Assembly: GCF_030286045.1 (NCBI RefSeq)
Contig: NZ_CP127390.1
Location: 1,550,001-1,614,000 of the forward strand
Direction of reading: 5' to 3'
DNA length: 64,000 nucleotides
From: Propionimicrobium sp. PCR01-08-3
Lineage (GTDB): Bacteria > Actinomycetota > Actinomycetes > Propionibacteriales > Propionibacteriaceae
Shown one piece after another: positions 8,265-16,496 of the stretch. The first letter of the stretch is position 1; the number at the start of each line of letters is the position of its first letter. A model generated the notes under the pieces. The model did no database searches. It was not told the DNA's origin and saw only the letters and a program-made list of their open reading frames with translations. Made by a program: the position numbers and the translations under genes.

Positions 8265-9611
8265 ATGGCTACGACTGACGTGCAAGATCCCATATCCATG
8301 GACGACGTACCCCTGAGTCGTTTCCATATGAAGCTGTTCTTCTGCAGCGCCGGATGCCCGCTCGTCGACGGCTATGCGCTCGGAATCATCGCCGTCGCCC
8401 TAGCGCAGATGCAAAAGTTCGTGGAACTGTCAGCGCTGATGTCTGCGCTCATCGGGATGGCCACCCTGTGCGGCATGTTCATCGGCAGTCTCATCGGCGG
8501 CCAGCTCACCGATCTGATCGGGCGGCGAAAGATGTTCATCATCGACTTCGCCGTCATCACGACCGTTTGCATTGTCGGATTCTTCTTCACCGACCCGCTC
8601 ATCGTCTTCATCTTCCGGATCCTTCTCGGAGTGGCGATGGGCGCCGATTACCCGGTGGCCGGTCCCTACCTCACCGAGTTCATACCGAGATCCAAGCGCG
8701 GGTCGCTGGTCGGCACCCTCAACGCATTCTGGTACATCGGGTATGCGGCCGCCTTCGTCATCGGATACTTCATGCTCGGTATCGGTGAAACCGCCTGGCG
8801 TTGGATGCTGCTGACCCCCGGCATCTTGTCAGGCGTCTGGCTGATCGAACGATGCCAGGCACCTGAATCGCCCCGTTGGCTGATGAGCAAGGGACGCGAC
8901 GCCGACGCACAGAAGATCCTCACGAAGATCGGACCGAACGTGGTCTTGCCCGAACATGATGATCACGACGGCGATGACAAGCCGCGCGTCCGCCTCGCCG
9001 ATATCTTCAGGAACGGCTCGGGCAAGTGGGTCTTCTTCGTGGCCGCCTTCTGGTCGTTGCAGGTATTGCCGACGTTTGGTATCGGCACCTACGTGCCGAT
9101 CATCATGGAGAGCATGGGATTCGCCGAGGGAAACATGCAGTACCTCGGCTCGGCCCTGATGAACGTCTTCTACCTGCTCGGCCTGGTTCCGGTCTTCTTC
9201 TTGATGGACACCCTCGGACGCAGGCTCACCATGATCTGGGCCTTCGCCATCTCGGGTGCGGCATTGTTCGTGCTCGCCGCCACCTCACATCTCAATATGC
9301 CGTTCTGGTTCATCCTGGTTGTCTTCATCATCTACGGCGCGTTCAACGTCTCGATGGGCGCCCATCAGTGGATCTACCCCAACGAATTGTTCCCCACGCA
9401 CATCCGTGGAACGGCGAGCGGGTTCTGCACGGCGGTCAGCCGCATCGTCTCGGCGGTGGGCACTTTCTTGTTCCCGTTCGTCATGGATCGGTTCGGCATT
9501 GCGGCCACGCTGGGGATTTGCGGTGGACTGTTCATGATCGGGCTCGTTCTGTCGATCATCATGGCTCCGGAGACCCGCAACATGAACCTGGCCGACAGCA
9601 CCCATCTCTAG
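8265..9611 (+). CDS. MFS transporter of the sugar porter type
   Basis: Twelve-helix carrier of 448 residues. Sugar-porter hallmarks are present in order: GRRKMFIID after helix 2, RILLGVAMGADYPVAGPYLTEFIPRSKRG, the PESPRWLMSKGR signature at the end of the first half, GRRLTM in the second half, and the PNELFPTHIRGTASG motif before helix 11. Charged loop residues about 218-240 (EHDDHDGDDK) link the halves. Start ATG at 8265 is preceded by AAGGAGG with good spacing; a longer open frame from 8151 has no such support. Substrate (sugar, polyol or aromatic acid) is not evident; no catabolic genes adjoin. Confidence 0.85.
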   Translation: MATTDVQDPISMDDVPLSRFHMKLFFCSAGCPLVDGYALGIIAVALAQMQKFVELSALMSALIGMATLCGMFIGSLIGGQLTDLIGRRKMFIIDFAVITTVCIVGFFFTDPLIVFIFRILLGVAMGADYPVAGPYLTEFIPRSKRGSLVGTLNAFWYIGYAAAFVIGYFMLGIGETAWRWMLLTPGILSGVWLIERCQAPESPRWLMSKGRDADAQKILTKIGPNVVLPEHDDHDGDDKPRVRLADIFRNGSGKWVFFVAAFWSLQVLPTFGIGTYVPIIMESMGFAEGNMQYLGSALMNVFYLLGLVPVFFLMDTLGRRLTMIWAFAISGAALFVLAATSHLNMPFWFILVVFIIYGAFNVSMGAHQWIYPNELFPTHIRGTASGFCTAVSRIVSAVGTFLFPFVMDRFGIAATLGICGGLFMIGLVLSIIMAPETRNMNLADSTHL

Positions 9612-9799
9612 TCGGCACCAACCCACAGGCATGCCACCCACCGTGGCGTATGTCCGCCCCGGCTGCCGCAGCCGTCTCCTTGACGTCGTCCGGGCCAGTT
9701 GCCCGAGCAACACCCGTTGAGAGCCGATAACACTGCGGATACCACCCGCCCAACTGATCAAGCAGTGAGAGGCAGCGGAGGTCCGGTGAGTTCGGCAGG

Positions 9800-10477
9800 C
9801 TAGGCAGGTTTTCCGTCGGCGAGAAAGGCCAGAATGGCTCGCACCCGGCGGTTTTCCTCGTCCGGCCTCAGTCTGAGTTTCACGAAGATGTTGGCGACGT
9901 GTTTGGCAACCGCAGCATTCGACAGCACCAACTCCTGAGCGATCTGCGAGTTCGATAAACCACGTGCCATCAGCTCGAGCACTTCCAGTTCGCGTGGGCT
10001 GAGGTCGCCGAGTCCCGATCTGCTGGATCGCATCATGGCGCTCGCCACCTGAGGGTCGATGACCATGCCGCCGGCGGCCACCACACGCAAGGATTGAATG
10101 AAGTCGGCAACGTGAGAGACTCTGTCTTTCAGCAGATAGCCCGACCCACCCGAACCTGAAGTCGACGGCAGCGCGAAAAGCTGCTGCGCGTAGACCGGGG
10201 CCACATATTGGCTGAGCACCAGAACGGCCAATTCGGGATACCGCGTCTTGAGGTCGAGCGCTGCCTGCAGGCCATCATTGGTCATGGTCGGAGGCATCCT
10301 GACATCGGTGATGAGCACGTCCGGCAGCTCGCCCTGGTCGGCCAGCCGGGTCATGGTCGACCGCAGCGTGTCGGCCCGGGGTTCCCGCGCGACGACTGTG
10401 AAACCCTGCCGCTCCAATAGACCGATCAGACCCTCGCGCAACAAAGCCGAGTCGTCCGCTATCGCCAATGTCGTCAT
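9800..10477 (-). CDS. NarL/FixJ-type response regulator
   Basis: DNA-binding partner of the histidine kinase encoded just upstream. The receiver domain (residues 1-120) has the acidic pocket Asp8-Asp9, phospho-acceptor Asp58 (ITDVRMPP) and Lys in YLLKDRV; the LuxR-type helix-turn-helix (about 155-215) reads LSPRELEVLELMARGLSNSQIAQEL. Length 225 is typical. Its ATG overlaps the kinase stop by 4 bp (ATGA). The divergent ABC-FtsX pair is the likely target, as in other actinobacterial modules of this kind. Confidence 0.9.
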   Translation of the reverse strand: MTTLAIADDSALLREGLIGLLERQGFTVVAREPRADTLRSTMTRLADQGELPDVLITDVRMPPTMTNDGLQAALDLKTRYPELAVLVLSQYVAPVYAQQLFALPSTSGSGGSGYLLKDRVSHVADFIQSLRVVAAGGMVIDPQVASAMMRSSRSGLGDLSPRELEVLELMARGLSNSQIAQELVLSNAAVAKHVANIFVKLRLRPDEENRRVRAILAFLADGKPA

Positions 10478-11187
10478 AGTCTCACTCCCGGTTCTCCTCG
10501 GTTCAGCAGCAAGGGTATGGACGCACGCAGCTGGGTGGGGCCGCTTTCCGGGCTGGAGATCGTCAACTCACCGCCGACCGCGGCCAGTCTCTCCCGCATT
10601 CCCGCGAGTCCATGCCCACTGACGAAGTGTGCACCGCCGGGTCCGGAGTCAACCACCGACACCCGGAGGCAGTCGTCGGCGGTGAGCAGCACGCTGATGT
10701 CGGCACCCGGCGCGTACTTTGCTCCATTGGCGATGGCCTCGCTGGCGAAGAAGTAGGCCGTTGCCAGCACGCCTTCCGGGATGCGGGGCAGGGGATTGGG
10801 GCAGACGATCCGGACCGGGTTGGCCGAGGCCCGGGCGACGTCTTCCAACGCTGCCGCCAGCCCCTGCTCGCTGAGGATCTGTGGATGGATGCCGCGGACG
10901 GTTGCTCGCAGTGCGTCCAGCCCCCTGTGAAGGGCATTTTGTGCCTCGTCGAGGCGCTTGGCCAGTTCAGCATCGCCTTGCACGCTGGGGGACAGCTGTG
11001 CCTCGCCTATCATCATCGCGGCCGCCACCAGGTACTGCTGGGTACCGTCATGCAGATCACGTTCGATGCGGTGCCGTTCGTTCTCGTAGGCATCGACGAT
11101 GGCACGCCTGGACTGGGTCAGCGCGGCAATAGTGTCGGCAGCCTGTTGTTCATGCGAAACCTGGTTCTTGTGGCGGCGCAATCTCAC
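10474..11187 (-). CDS. Soluble NarL-type sensor histidine kinase
   Basis: HisKA_3 kinase with a HATPase domain. The phospho-acceptor His46 lies in ERHRIERDLHDGTQQ; the ATPase part has FFASEAIANGAKYAPG (N box), VVDSGPGGA (G1) and GHGLAGMRERLAAVGG (G2). At 237 residues it has no transmembrane segment and no sensor domain, only a short basic N-terminus, so it must sense internally or through a partner, plausibly the FtsX-type permease encoded divergently. Translationally coupled to the response regulator by ATGA overlap. Confidence 0.9.
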   Translation of the reverse strand: MRLRRHKNQVSHEQQAADTIAALTQSRRAIVDAYENERHRIERDLHDGTQQYLVAAAMMIGEAQLSPSVQGDAELAKRLDEAQNALHRGLDALRATVRGIHPQILSEQGLAAALEDVARASANPVRIVCPNPLPRIPEGVLATAYFFASEAIANGAKYAPGADISVLLTADDCLRVSVVDSGPGGAHFVSGHGLAGMRERLAAVGGELTISSPESGPTQLRASIPLLLNRGEPGVRL

Positions 11188-11213
11188 AGCCTCAAGCTAT
11201 CTCACGCTTCATT

Positions 11214-11318
11214 GCTCTCGGGGCTTCGTCGGGGTGTTCCGCTGTGCGTTCAACCCCTTCCTTGCCCTCGGCAATCCGAGCAAGCTCGCTTGCGCTCGGG
11301 GCTTCGTCGGGGTATTCC
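11214..11318 (+). repeat. Direct repeat pair in the divergent promoter region
   Basis: Two 27-bp copies at 11214-11240 and 11292-11318 share the core CTCGGGGCTTCGTCGGGG followed by TRTTCC, with three mismatches overall and 78 bp between equivalent positions. They fall in the 217-bp gap between the kinase start (11187) and the ABC gene start (11405). They could be binding sites for the neighbouring response regulator or copies of a small intergenic repeat. Confidence 0.7.
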
Positions 11319-11404
11319 ATCCTCGGTGCCCGTCGTGTCAGCACTACCCTAAGAGGGGTGCTCACACTGTTCGTTTCGCCCGATCCACCGGCTGGAATAG
11401 CACC

Positions 11405-12226
11405 ATGATTCAAGCGCAGTCGTATTCGCAGACCCAGATTCAGGCTCATCCACAGTCCGCGCCGTTGCTGGCCACCCATGACATCACGAAGAGCTTCGGG
11501 ACGGTACGCGCACTCGCCGGCGTGTCCATCGGCATCGGGGCGGGCGACTCGGTGGCGATCATGGGGCCCTCTGGATCGGGCAAATCCACGCTGCTGCACT
11601 GCCTGTCGGGAGTGCTGGTGCCCGAGCAGGGCACGGTCGACTTCGACGGCCATCCGCTCTCGCGTCTTTCCGACAAGAAGCGCTCACATCTACGGCTGTC
11701 GCAATTCGGCTTCGTCTTCCAGGACGGCCAACTGCTGCCCGAGCTCCCGGCGCGCGAGAACGTCGCGCTGCCGCTGATGCTCACCGGAACAAGCCGTGGC
11801 CAGGCCTTGAAGGCAGCCGACGACATGATAGGACGCATCGGTCTGGCCGACTTGCGCGACCGGCGTCCCGGAGACATGTCCGGTGGCCAAGCCCAGCGGA
11901 TTGCCATCGCCCGCGCGATGGTCGGGCGTCCACGAGTGGTGTTCGCGGACGAGCCGAGTGGTGCGCTCGACCAGGCGTCCGGCCACGAGGTCATGCAATT
12001 GCTCACCACCACCTGCCAGATCTCCGGCACCAGCCTGGTCGTGGTGACCCACGACATCAATGTGGCGCGCTGGTGCTCACGCCTGATCGAGATCCGCGAC
12101 GGGCTGGTTCATGCAGACCGCAGGATGCAGATGCCCGAGTCGCAGGGCAGCGGAACCAACGGGTTCAAGCCGACGGGCGCGACCGATGCCGCCGGGGCTG
12201 CTGTGGCGGAGGGGAGTAACCGATGA
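11405..12226 (+). CDS. ABC transporter ATP-binding protein (FtsX/MacB-type exporter)
   Basis: ATPase of 273 residues powering the FtsX-type permease that follows. Walker A GPSGSGKST (residues 54-62), Q-loop FVFQDGQLLPEL, signature MSGGQAQR, Walker B VVFADEPSGAL and switch His in VVVTHD are all present, so it should be active. An N-terminal Gln/Ser-rich extension of about 20 residues and a C-terminal tail (QGSGTNG...AAGAAVAEGS) are poorly conserved. Its stop overlaps the permease start in ATGA at 12223-12226. Together with the divergent two-component system it forms a LolD/BceA-like stress or antimicrobial-peptide response module; substrate unknown. Confidence 0.9.
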   Translation: MIQAQSYSQTQIQAHPQSAPLLATHDITKSFGTVRALAGVSIGIGAGDSVAIMGPSGSGKSTLLHCLSGVLVPEQGTVDFDGHPLSRLSDKKRSHLRLSQFGFVFQDGQLLPELPARENVALPLMLTGTSRGQALKAADDMIGRIGLADLRDRRPGDMSGGQAQRIAIARAMVGRPRVVFADEPSGALDQASGHEVMQLLTTTCQISGTSLVVVTHDINVARWCSRLIEIRDGLVHADRRMQMPESQGSGTNGFKPTGATDAAGAAVAEGSNR

Positions 12227-13701
12227 GCGCCGTGGCAACCTATGCCCAATCTCCGGCATCATCATCCCCAAGCGCCCCCACGGCGAAGGTAAGCGGACTG
12301 CTCGGGTTCACGATCCGGCTGACCAAGGCCAGATTCGCCGCCCGTGAAGGGGAGTCGCTGCTCTACCTCGCGTCCATCGTGGCGTTCGTCATCTCGTCCG
12401 GGCTGGCGCTTACCGTGGCAGGCGGCACCTGGATGTTCTATAACCGCTGGCGGCACCCGTATGGCATCCTGCTCGATGTGCTGGCCGAGGACAGTTCCTT
12501 CGACAGTCTGATTCAGAGCTACTTCATCTTGGCGATCATCGCCTGTGCACTGCTGATACCGGCCGTCTACTCGCTCACCTCGGGAGCCGCGGTGCTTGGT
12601 GCCCGCGGACGCGAGCGCAGGCTTTCGGCGCTTCGGCTGCTTGGCCTGTCATCGGCCGATGTCACCCGGATGTCGCTTCTCGACACCCTCGTCCAGGCCA
12701 CCTTGGGCACCGCGCTCGGTCTGGTGGCATACCTGGTGACGCTGCCGCTGTGGCACAACCTGACCATGACCGCGTTGCCGATCGAGGCGACCGAGATGTT
12801 GCTGCCGTGGTATCTCATCGTCGCGATCTGTATTGCGGTAATCGTCTTGGGCATCGCCTCGGCTGCTTACGGACTTCGGCAGGTGCGCATCTCGCCGCTC
12901 GGGGTGGCCCGGCGCACCTCGCGTCCGGGACTCAAGACCTGGCGCGTGGTGATCTTCGGAGTCGTTCTGGTGATCGGCTCGGTCGCGATGTCGATGCTTC
13001 AGCTGAGCGCACCCGTGATGTTCTTCCTGCTGGCCGGAATCATGCTGCTCATGATCGGTGGGCTCAACGTGGCAGGACCGTGGTTCTTGCAGCAGTTCAG
13101 CAGGCTGATCGCGCAGATCCCGGCGCCCTCGGTGATCTGGGCCGCCCGCAGGATTCAGTCCAATCCGAAGATCACGTGGGGCAGGGTCGTCGGCATCGCA
13201 TTGCTGTCGCTGATCGGCGGATACATGGCTCTCATGCCGATCGAGATCGGGAGTGGCTCCGACGACGGCGCTGCGACCCAGTCCTTCATCGAAGCCGCCC
13301 AATGGGACTTCACCAAGGGCGTCATCATCACACTGGCGGTCGGCTTCGCGCTGACTGCTGCGTCCATCTTCATCAACCAGGCCTCCGCCGTATTCGAGCG
13401 TGCCGAACAGACCGTTGCCATGCACAAGATGGGGGCACCCGTCGCCTTCAACACCAAGGTGATGTGGCTGGAGACGCTCGGGCCGCTGGTCTTCGCAGTG
13501 ATCATCGGCGCCGGCATGGGTGCCTTTATGGGATACCCCATGTACCAGTTGGCCGGCGACATGGGCGTGGCGTCCGACGGCGGGCCGATCGTGATGGCTG
13601 TCGTGCTGGTCGCGGGTATCGCGCTGGCAGTGTTGGCGCTGTCACTGTGCGGCCCGTTGCAGCGCCGAGTGCTGGAGACCCAGCATCGGGCCAACGACTG
13701 A
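12223..13701 (+). CDS. FtsX-like ABC permease
   Basis: Integral membrane subunit of 492 residues with about ten predicted helices arranged as two FtsX-like halves. The first half contains the FtsX signature GARGRERRLSALRLLGLSSADVTRMSLLDTLVQATLG (written here in part: residues about 126-160) and the second ends with a matching ERAEQTVAMHKMGAP. There is no large extracytoplasmic domain, unlike MacB; it resembles permeases of actinobacterial bacitracin-type modules with short loops. Coupled to the ATPase gene by a 4-bp overlap. Confidence 0.85.
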   Translation: MSAVATYAQSPASSSPSAPTAKVSGLLGFTIRLTKARFAAREGESLLYLASIVAFVISSGLALTVAGGTWMFYNRWRHPYGILLDVLAEDSSFDSLIQSYFILAIIACALLIPAVYSLTSGAAVLGARGRERRLSALRLLGLSSADVTRMSLLDTLVQATLGTALGLVAYLVTLPLWHNLTMTALPIEATEMLLPWYLIVAICIAVIVLGIASAAYGLRQVRISPLGVARRTSRPGLKTWRVVIFGVVLVIGSVAMSMLQLSAPVMFFLLAGIMLLMIGGLNVAGPWFLQQFSRLIAQIPAPSVIWAARRIQSNPKITWGRVVGIALLSLIGGYMALMPIEIGSGSDDGAATQSFIEAAQWDFTKGVIITLAVGFALTAASIFINQASAVFERAEQTVAMHKMGAPVAFNTKVMWLETLGPLVFAVIIGAGMGAFMGYPMYQLAGDMGVASDGGPIVMAVVLVAGIALAVLALSLCGPLQRRVLETQHRAND

Positions 13702-13729
13702 TCTGAAAGCCACAGCATGGGACGCAGAT

Positions 13730-13787
13730 GCGCCCGAAATCCGCAAAAGCGCCCGAGATACTTGGCGCGGGAGCCGATTTCGGGCGC
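13730..13787. terminator. Long-arm inverted repeat after the FtsX gene
   Basis: GCGCCCGAAATC (13730-13741) and GATTTCGGGCGC (13776-13787) form a perfect 12-bp stem. The 34-nt loop holds a partial third copy (GCGCCCGAGAT at 13750-13760) and a GGCGCGGG complement, so alternative pairings are possible. It lies 28 bp after the permease stop and probably ends that transcript; it could equally be a small mobile-repeat relic. Confidence 0.6.
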
Positions 13788-13870
13788 GGCAATCTCGAAG
13801 CCGTCACCACCCGCCTCCATGTACCCGAATCATCCGCCTGATCCGGTCGGAAGTGTGCAAGGCTTGACCG

Positions 13871-15193
13871 GTGAGCGATTGGACCGAACTTGAATCCGAG
13901 GCCGTGCGCATCACGCGCGAGTTAATCCGCATCGATACCTCCAACTTTGGCGATGGATCGGGGCCGACCGAACGTCCGGCGGCCGACTATGTGGTCGGCC
14001 TGCTGCGCGAGGTCGGCCTCGATCCTGTCTTGTTCGAGTCCGCTCCCGGACGGGCGAGCGTCGTCGTCCGGATCGCCGGCGCCGACTCGCAGCGTGGGGG
14101 ACTGGTGGTGCACGGTCACCTTGATGTGGTGCCGGCAAATGCGTCCGATTGGAGCGTCGATCCGTTCTCGGCCGACGAGCGCGACGACATGATCTGGGGA
14201 CGCGGCGCCGTCGACATGAAGTCGATGGACGGTATGATGCTCGCCAACCTGCGCCGGATGGCACGCGAAAACATCGTGCCGCCGCGTGACTTGGTCTTCG
14301 CCTTCTTCGCGGACGAGGAGCAGGGCGGCCGGATGGGATCGGAGTGGATGGTCACGAACCACCCGGAGCTGTTTGACGGGTGCGCCGAGGCAATCAGTGA
14401 GGTGGGCGGCTATTCGATCACCTTGCCGGTCGCGGGTTCGGACGAGAAGCGAAGGGCGTATCTGCTGCAGACCGCCGAGAAGGGTTATGCCTGGGTACAT
14501 CTGCGGGCGCTCGGACGGGCGGGCCACGGCTCGCTGCCTAACGATGAGAACGCGATCGTCCGGCTGGCGGAGGCGATCACCCGGATCGACCAGCACGAGT
14601 GGCCGATCGAATACGTGGCCAGCGTGCAGGCGCTGTTCGATGAGGTTCACGAAATCACCGGTGCCTCACCACGCGATGACCTGGAGGGTTTCCTCGACCT
14701 GATGGGCGGGGGCAGAGCCTTCGTGGCGGGGACGCTGCGCGATTCGGCGAACTTCACCAGGCTCGACGCGGGCTACAAGAACAATGTGATTCCCGGCGAG
14801 GCGACCGCGCACATCGACTGCCGTTTCCTGCCCGGGCACCAGGATGAACTGCTCGACACCATCCGCTCATTGGCCGGGCCACAGATCGAACTGATCGTCG
14901 ATCAGCTGGGCATTTCACTGGACGCGCCGCGCGAGTCGGAGTTCGTGGACAAGATGCACCAAGCGATTCTCGCTGAGGATCCGGGTGCCGAGTTGCTGCC
15001 GTATTGCCTGTCGGCGGGCACCGACAACAAGTGGCTGAACACGCTCGGCATCCAGGGCTACGGCTTCGTGCCGCTGCAGTTGCCCGAAGATCTCAACTTC
15101 GCCCTGCTCTTCCACGGTGTGGACGAACGCGTCCCGGTGGACGCCGTCAAGTTCGGTGCCAGGGTCCTGCGCCAGTTACTGGAGGACTGCTGA
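13871..15193 (+). CDS. M20-family metallopeptidase (dipeptidase/deacylase type)
   Basis: Cytosolic zinc hydrolase of 440 residues. The di-zinc site is visible: His83-Leu-Asp85 in VVHGHLDVVP, bridging Asp115 in GRGAVDMKSMDG, catalytic Glu149-Glu150 in FFADEEQGG, and a C-terminal His in LFHGVDERV; the dimerisation domain (about 195-320) starts AEKGYAWVHLRALGRAGHGS. The family includes dipeptidases, succinyl-diaminopimelate desuccinylase and aminoacylases; no pathway neighbours fix the substrate. The GTG start at 13871 gives the normal N-terminus; AAGGCT lies 6 nt before it, a weak leaderless-type box. Confidence 0.88.
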   Translation: MSDWTELESEAVRITRELIRIDTSNFGDGSGPTERPAADYVVGLLREVGLDPVLFESAPGRASVVVRIAGADSQRGGLVVHGHLDVVPANASDWSVDPFSADERDDMIWGRGAVDMKSMDGMMLANLRRMARENIVPPRDLVFAFFADEEQGGRMGSEWMVTNHPELFDGCAEAISEVGGYSITLPVAGSDEKRRAYLLQTAEKGYAWVHLRALGRAGHGSLPNDENAIVRLAEAITRIDQHEWPIEYVASVQALFDEVHEITGASPRDDLEGFLDLMGGGRAFVAGTLRDSANFTRLDAGYKNNVIPGEATAHIDCRFLPGHQDELLDTIRSLAGPQIELIVDQLGISLDAPRESEFVDKMHQAILAEDPGAELLPYCLSAGTDNKWLNTLGIQGYGFVPLQLPEDLNFALLFHGVDERVPVDAVKFGARVLRQLLEDC

Positions 15194-15203
15194 TACCCGC
15201 CGC

Positions 15204-15668
15204 TTAGTTGTCGTCGCTCAGCCGTCCCTCGTTTTGTGCCGCCGGCCACCACTTGGATTCCAAGCTGAAGGACGCGTGGTGCCCATCCGAGGTCCCATCG
15301 ATTTCTACCCGCAACCGCTCGAGTCGCACTTCATCAAGCGTTATGTCATCAGGCACGATTCCTACGAGCCTGTCGAGCTGCGCAATCCTGTTCTCGAGAG
15401 GATCGGATGATTCATCCGGTATGCGCTCGACCGGATATATATCCGCGGTGATCCAGGCGAAGCCGGGTGCCTCGGTATTCGTGGCCTCCGGGTCTCTGGC
15501 GAGCAAGGTCATCGCAACCCTTTCACCGGGGATCAGATTTCTGAACCCGGTGATGCCGCGGATCGTGGAGTAGTGCGCCCACACCGGCTCGCCGTCGTCC
15601 ATGACGATCGTGCCGTAGCCGCGCTCGCCGTCCCAGGAATCGACCACACCAGCCACCATTTTGCGCAT
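15204..15668 (-). CDS. Cold-shock-like (CSD/OB-fold) domain protein
   Basis: Of its 154 residues, about 4-70 form a cold-shock-like OB fold: AGVVDSWDGERGYGTIVMDD corresponds to the GTVKWFNxEKGFGFI core, and VWAHYSTIRGITGFRNLIPGERV to the second RNP region. The aromatic RNA-binding residues are only partly kept (Trp12, Tyr18), and a non-conserved acidic C-terminal half (about 80 residues) follows. Probably binds single-stranded nucleic acid; role unknown. Start ATG 15668 lies 6 nt after a TAGGGT box on this strand, arguing for a leaderless transcript. Confidence 0.65.
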   Translation of the reverse strand: MRKMVAGVVDSWDGERGYGTIVMDDGEPVWAHYSTIRGITGFRNLIPGERVAMTLLARDPEATNTEAPGFAWITADIYPVERIPDESSDPLENRIAQLDRLVGIVPDDITLDEVRLERLRVEIDGTSDGHHASFSLESKWWPAAQNEGRLSDDN

Positions 15669-15674
15669 GCACTC

Positions 15675-15680
15675 ACCCTA
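15675..15680 (-). promoter_or_regulatory. -10 box of a leaderless promoter (cold-shock-like gene)
   Basis: On the minus strand TAGGGT, 6 nt, then ATG at 15668. It lies back to back with the GPP34 promoter at 15697. Confidence 0.55.
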
Positions 15681-15696
15681 CTTCCTTGTGCCTGAC

Positions 15697-15702
15697 TAGG
15701 CT
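15697..15702 (+). promoter_or_regulatory. -10 box of a leaderless promoter (first GPP34 gene)
   Basis: TAGGCT, 6 nt (CGGCGC), then ATG at 15709. The same TAGGCT-N6-ATGGAG arrangement precedes the second GPP34 gene at 22509, so promoter and gene were duplicated together. Confidence 0.65.
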
Positions 15703-15708
15703 CGGCGC

Positions 15709-16389
15709 ATGGAGCCCATTGAGAATCTCGGACACCAGATCGTCTTGCTCGCCATTGATTCGGCGAGCGGTGCACTGCGCAAATCATCGAAGCTGGGCTC
15801 GACAGTCGCGACCGCGGTATTGGCAGAGCTCGTGTTGCAGGAGCGTGTGCGCCGGGTGCCGCCGACGCGCGTGACGCCGTCGAGAAAGATACAGGTCCGG
15901 GACTCGAGGCCCACCGATGAGCCGATGGTCGATGCCATGTTGGCCGACTTGACCGGGCGTCCTGATCGAGACCCGCGCCTGATCATCAAGGAGCCTCGCG
16001 ATACCTACCGCGATCTGGCGATTCAAGAACTTCTGAGCAACGGCTGGCTGGCGCTCGTCTCATCGTCCAGACTCTCTGTCAACCGGTACCGGTTGCCAGA
16101 TGACGACCGAGTCAACGTTGCTCGCAGACTTGCGCTGCAGGGATTCAACGACCCGAAAGGATCGCCGACCAGAGCCGCATACCTGGCAGGAATGGCCTCG
16201 GTCACCGGACTCGATTCCGAGATCGCTCCGGATCTGCGTTTCTTCGGTAGACGCAAGGCACGCTCCGAATTAATCGACAGATTTTGGCTTCTCGACGAAT
16301 TGCAGGCAAGGTTCTCCGCCAACACGGCCGTGTTGGTGACAGCCCCGGCGTCCCGGCAATTCGGTGGACTCGCGCCCGACAAGCGATGA
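15709..16389 (+). CDS. GPP34 (GOLPH3/Vps74-like) family protein, copy 1
   Basis: Prokaryotic relative of the eukaryotic GOLPH3/Vps74 phosphoinositide-binding adaptors; bacterial members are common in Actinobacteria and their function is unknown. The 226-residue protein shows the family order: HQIVLLAIDSASG, TAVLAELVLQERV, RKIQVRDSRPTDEPMVDAML, helical YRDLAIQELLSNGWL, and the winged GSPTRAAYLAGMASVTGLDSEI. A 20-residue C-terminal tail ending RQFGGLAPDKR is absent from copy 2 but recurs as an isolated fragment at 22418-22495. Leaderless start. Confidence 0.85.
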   Translation: MEPIENLGHQIVLLAIDSASGALRKSSKLGSTVATAVLAELVLQERVRRVPPTRVTPSRKIQVRDSRPTDEPMVDAMLADLTGRPDRDPRLIIKEPRDTYRDLAIQELLSNGWLALVSSSRLSVNRYRLPDDDRVNVARRLALQGFNDPKGSPTRAAYLAGMASVTGLDSEIAPDLRFFGRRKARSELIDRFWLLDELQARFSANTAVLVTAPASRQFGGLAPDKR

Positions 16390-16438
16390 CAGCACAACCG
16401 TCACCGATGTAGAGGGTCGAAGGCGTCCGGCGAGAGGC

Positions 16439-16476
16439 ATGGTGAGCGCGGCCTGCCCAGTGGCCGCGCCCACCAT
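16439..16476. terminator. Bidirectional terminator hairpin
   Basis: ATGGTGAGCGCGGCC (16439-16453) pairs with GGCCGCGCCCACCAT (16462-16476) with one mismatch and an 8-nt loop. It separates the convergent GPP34 copy 1 (ends 16389) and the URO-D gene (ends 16497). Confidence 0.8.
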
Positions 16477-16496
16477 TGGGGTGGGGTCCCTGAAAC

